Assembly: GCA_013398955.1 (NCBI GenBank) | Contig: VWPU01006178.1 | Location: 1-64,000, forward strand | Origin: Callaeas wilsoni | Taxonomy: Eukaryota > Chordata > Aves > Passeriformes > Callaeidae | Direction: 5' to 3' | DNA: 64,000 nucleotides | In this document: positions 61,601-64,000 of the stretch, piece by piece | Position numbering within the stretch: position 1 is the stretch's first letter | Layout of the letters: every line of letters begins with the position of its first letter | The notes under the pieces: generated by a model | Database searches by the model: none | What the model was told of the DNA's origin: nothing | The model's input: the letters and a program-made list of their open reading frames with translations, nothing else | Made by a program: the position numbers and the translations under genes

Positions 61601-63634
61601 GCTTGACTTTGATAGGGGTCCTATGAAGAAACATTTTCTCTTGAGTGAAAAGGCATGAGTGAGGATTCAGTGCTGCTTTCCTGAACAAACCAGCACTTTG
61701 AATTTTGAATTTTCGATTTGTAGCTTGTCCAAATATTTCTCTCAGCTTTATTGTGCAGATTCTCTTTTTATGCAAGTTACATATTTGATGACATGGGGAA
61801 TTTACACAAGTCTCTATTTCATGTCTTAGTAGTAACGGCAGAGATGGTGTCAAATCTTCAGCTAATGGAAGTTAAAAGTACTTCTCTTTACTATAATTAC
61901 CTTGCTTAACAGCAGTTGAAAATATTATTTCTGCCTTGATTTTCTAGAATATGGCACTTTATTAGTTTCATGGATATTTTCTATAATGATCTCTTGATTC
62001 TGACTTTTAGTTGAAACATCATCACTAAAGACAAAGTTCAATTACTGCATCAGCTAATCTAAACCAAGAAAGACTGTTAAGGTTATGTTTTTCTCACAGT
62101 GGCAAAACGTTGTAAATATTCCTGTTGCTGCACCTATGCTGCCTATTTTGTCAATTATGTTTCCTCATATTCACTAGGACTGTAATATTTGTTTCAGTTA
62201 AACTGACAATGGAAAAATAAACCAGTTCCTTGATTTCAGCCGCATACATAAGTTAGTAAGATACCTTCCCTGGTAAACGGATTTGAAGGATGCAGGTGTA
62301 GGCTGATCCTTCATGACAATGGTGCTGCTTCTACAATCCTGTGTCCAGAAGTAGATGGCTGCAGGCCAGTATCCCCGGTTAACTTCCTGGATACAAGGAA
62401 AAGCAAGCCAGCTATCTCCTTTATTTTAAATATACCTCTCTTTTTCTAAGTAGAACCATTAGTTTTTATCGATAGCACTAACGCTTTGCATTTAGACCAA
62501 ATTACAATAAGAAAGAAGATGCTTAAGGGTAACTGGGTGATGAAAGGACTACATTAGAGTACAAGTCCAAGGGCTGCTGTTTCCTATTTGTAATGCTGAA
62601 TCCACATGCAAGTCATATTTAAGCTATAAACGGTGGCGCCTAGGGAGTATACACTCAGATTGCCTTGAGAAACTAAATACTTTTATCAAATCACCAGATG
62701 GACCTGTGTTCGAAAAACACTCTTGAACAATGTGGCTTTTCTGTATTCACCTTTAGATAATAAAGCTCTCAGCAACTTATACAACTTAATTAACGTGTTG
62801 CTCTGATCTTTTATAATTTTACATAGAGATGCCTAATATACATAATTTCAGACCACAGATAATTTCACACACCATACATAACTTCAGCTAGCCTCCATTG
62901 ATCTCCCTTGTTTTAATAATCGCAGATGTTGTGCAGTTCCAATATCTTCAACTTCTTACTCAGAAGACTATGAGACTATGCCCTCCCTTTTCTTTCATGA
63001 CAGAAATCTCATTTGCAGTTGGGCAAGTTTTATCATTTGATGCTATGAAGTTTTAGCCTCCAGAAGAACATAGTTTGAGCAGTGGTTTTGAGGAAATTTC
63101 AGAATAAAGAGACAGGTCCTGTTAAAGGGAACAAACACATACATAGCGTGATTTTCATCATGGCAGTAGAAAGAGGCAGATTTTTGATTCTCAGGATGTC
63201 TCAACTAGGCAATGGTCTGTTTGGGTGAAACAATTTCCGTTGTAGTAGGAGGAGCACAGATAAACACGAAGATGTTATTGAATAGACTTCAAACCATAGC
63301 AGCTGCATGGAGTTCTGTTAACTCAGATGTCATTACTTGCAAAGTAAAAGGGAAGATATGGTTTTCTGAAACAAGAGAAGAAGAATAGTAAGGATACATG
63401 AGTTTAATTACCTCCATGTCTGTATGTATATTTGAGGAATATGTCAAATGATCAAGAGGAATGATACAGCATCTGACAATGATTACGGCTTTGGGGGCAT
63501 AATGAAAATTCTGATGGGTGGATTGTGAAGTGAAATCTAAGTTCAGCTATAAGAAAGAAATCTACAGAAAGATGAGATGCCCTTAGTGTCATAACTAAAA
63601 ACAAGCTCACAGCTATAATCTGACAATACAAGTC

Positions 63635-63672
63635 GAATATAAGATATAAAGCTGAATATAAAGCTGAAAATA
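63635..63672. repeat. ATATAAAGCTGA short tandem repeat
   Basis: Two copies of GAATATAAAGCTGA-like units with a partial one upstream (ATATAAGATATAAAGCTG). Confidence 0.75.
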
Positions 63673-63799
63673 ATCAGCAATAACTGTAAAATCTGAAGGC
63701 ATCTGCAAACTGAATACTCTGTATATTCTTAGTAAGTGTTGTATCTCTTGTATGCTATTTTTGCACCAGTCTATCAAAGTATCCAGAACCACATGGCCA

Positions 63800-63820
63800 C
63801 AGCCAAAGCCAAAGCCAAAA
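63800..63820. repeat. AGCCAA triplicate
   Basis: AGCCAAAGCCAAAGCCAAAA: three tandem hexamers. Confidence 0.85.
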
Positions 63821-64000
63821 CAAGTTAGATATCAAGGTAGTTACAAATATGACCAAGTCTGAACTGAAGAGTGTGCATAAGATCTGAGACACTGTAGGCT
63901 GCAACAAATTCCAGTCTCCATGAACATGAAAAATTTGAAAATAGTAATTATCTAAGGTCAGATAGGGATGAATATGGACAGTCATAAGAAGAAGAGGGAG

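Larger units (their letters stand above)
58509..64000. other. Anonymous sequence to the right edge
   Basis: No gene is recognised. A strong minus-strand donor (TTTCCAAG|GTAAGG) lies near 61284 and another (CTTGTAG|GTAAGAAAC) near 59828; no open frame supports exons there. Open frames at 60810-61103 (+, 97 codons) and 61539-61853 (-, 104 codons) have no recognisable domains. Confidence 0.45.

Noticed and set aside
1..64000. tRNA, rRNA, CRISPR arrays, bacterial operons or prophage genes
   Set aside because: Looked for and not seen; the repeat content and composition are those of a vertebrate chromosome.

Overview
The window reads as non-coding or intronic chromosomal DNA from a bird. The clearest evidence is two CR1 LINE 3' ends of avian type (about 252-568 on +, about 36780-36935 on -). 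The DNA is AT-rich, CpG-depleted and poor in long reading frames, and older amniote repeats (MIR-type SINE, MIR/L2-like fragment) are scattered through it. There are no operons, bacterial genes, tRNA or rRNA genes, or CRISPR arrays. No complete protein-coding gene can be recognised; the longest open frames lack recognisable domains and mostly look like chance.

Layout. 1-240 is CpG-rich single-copy DNA that runs off the left edge. A CR1 tail follows. From 570 to 8190 there is mostly anonymous AT-rich sequence with a few exon-like segments (1587-1670 on +; 3143-3210 and 2922-3059 on -). At about 8190-8555 sits a compact CpG island, the best promoter candidate, and a strongly spliced-looking non-coding exon lies about 0.6 kb downstream (9125-9238). 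At 11.2-12.1 kb there is a homeodomain/MEIS-like motif cluster, including a 22-bp direct repeat. It abuts a G-rich hexanucleotide minisatellite (about 12185-12615) that contains an assembly gap (NNNN). From 12.6 to 36.7 kb the sequence is anonymous apart from ancient repeats and a few candidate exons. At about 39.25-39.81 kb there is a minus-oriented, LTR-like GC-rich block with Sp1, TATA and polyadenylation signals in the right order.

From 41 to 53.4 kb there are several exon-like segments on + (41266-41371, 50401-50588, 51562-51734, 53138-53352), some with compatible reading phase. One ends in a hydrophobic tail like a GPI-anchor signal. Between them, on -, lies a recognisable decayed hAT-family transposase fragment (ZMYM1/DUF4371-like, about 51165-51486). 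The rest, to 64 kb, is AT-rich sequence with small tandem repeats, a perfect 18-bp palindrome with CCAAT arms, and an unassigned two-part open frame on - at 58020-58508.

The repeat calls (CR1, MIR-type, hAT, minisatellite) are well supported. The LTR and CpG-island calls are moderate. All exon calls are hypotheses from splice-site and open-frame reading by eye. No new biological system could be demonstrated; the best leads are the phase-compatible exon chain, the island with its spliced exon, and the duplicated palindromic regulatory-like motif.
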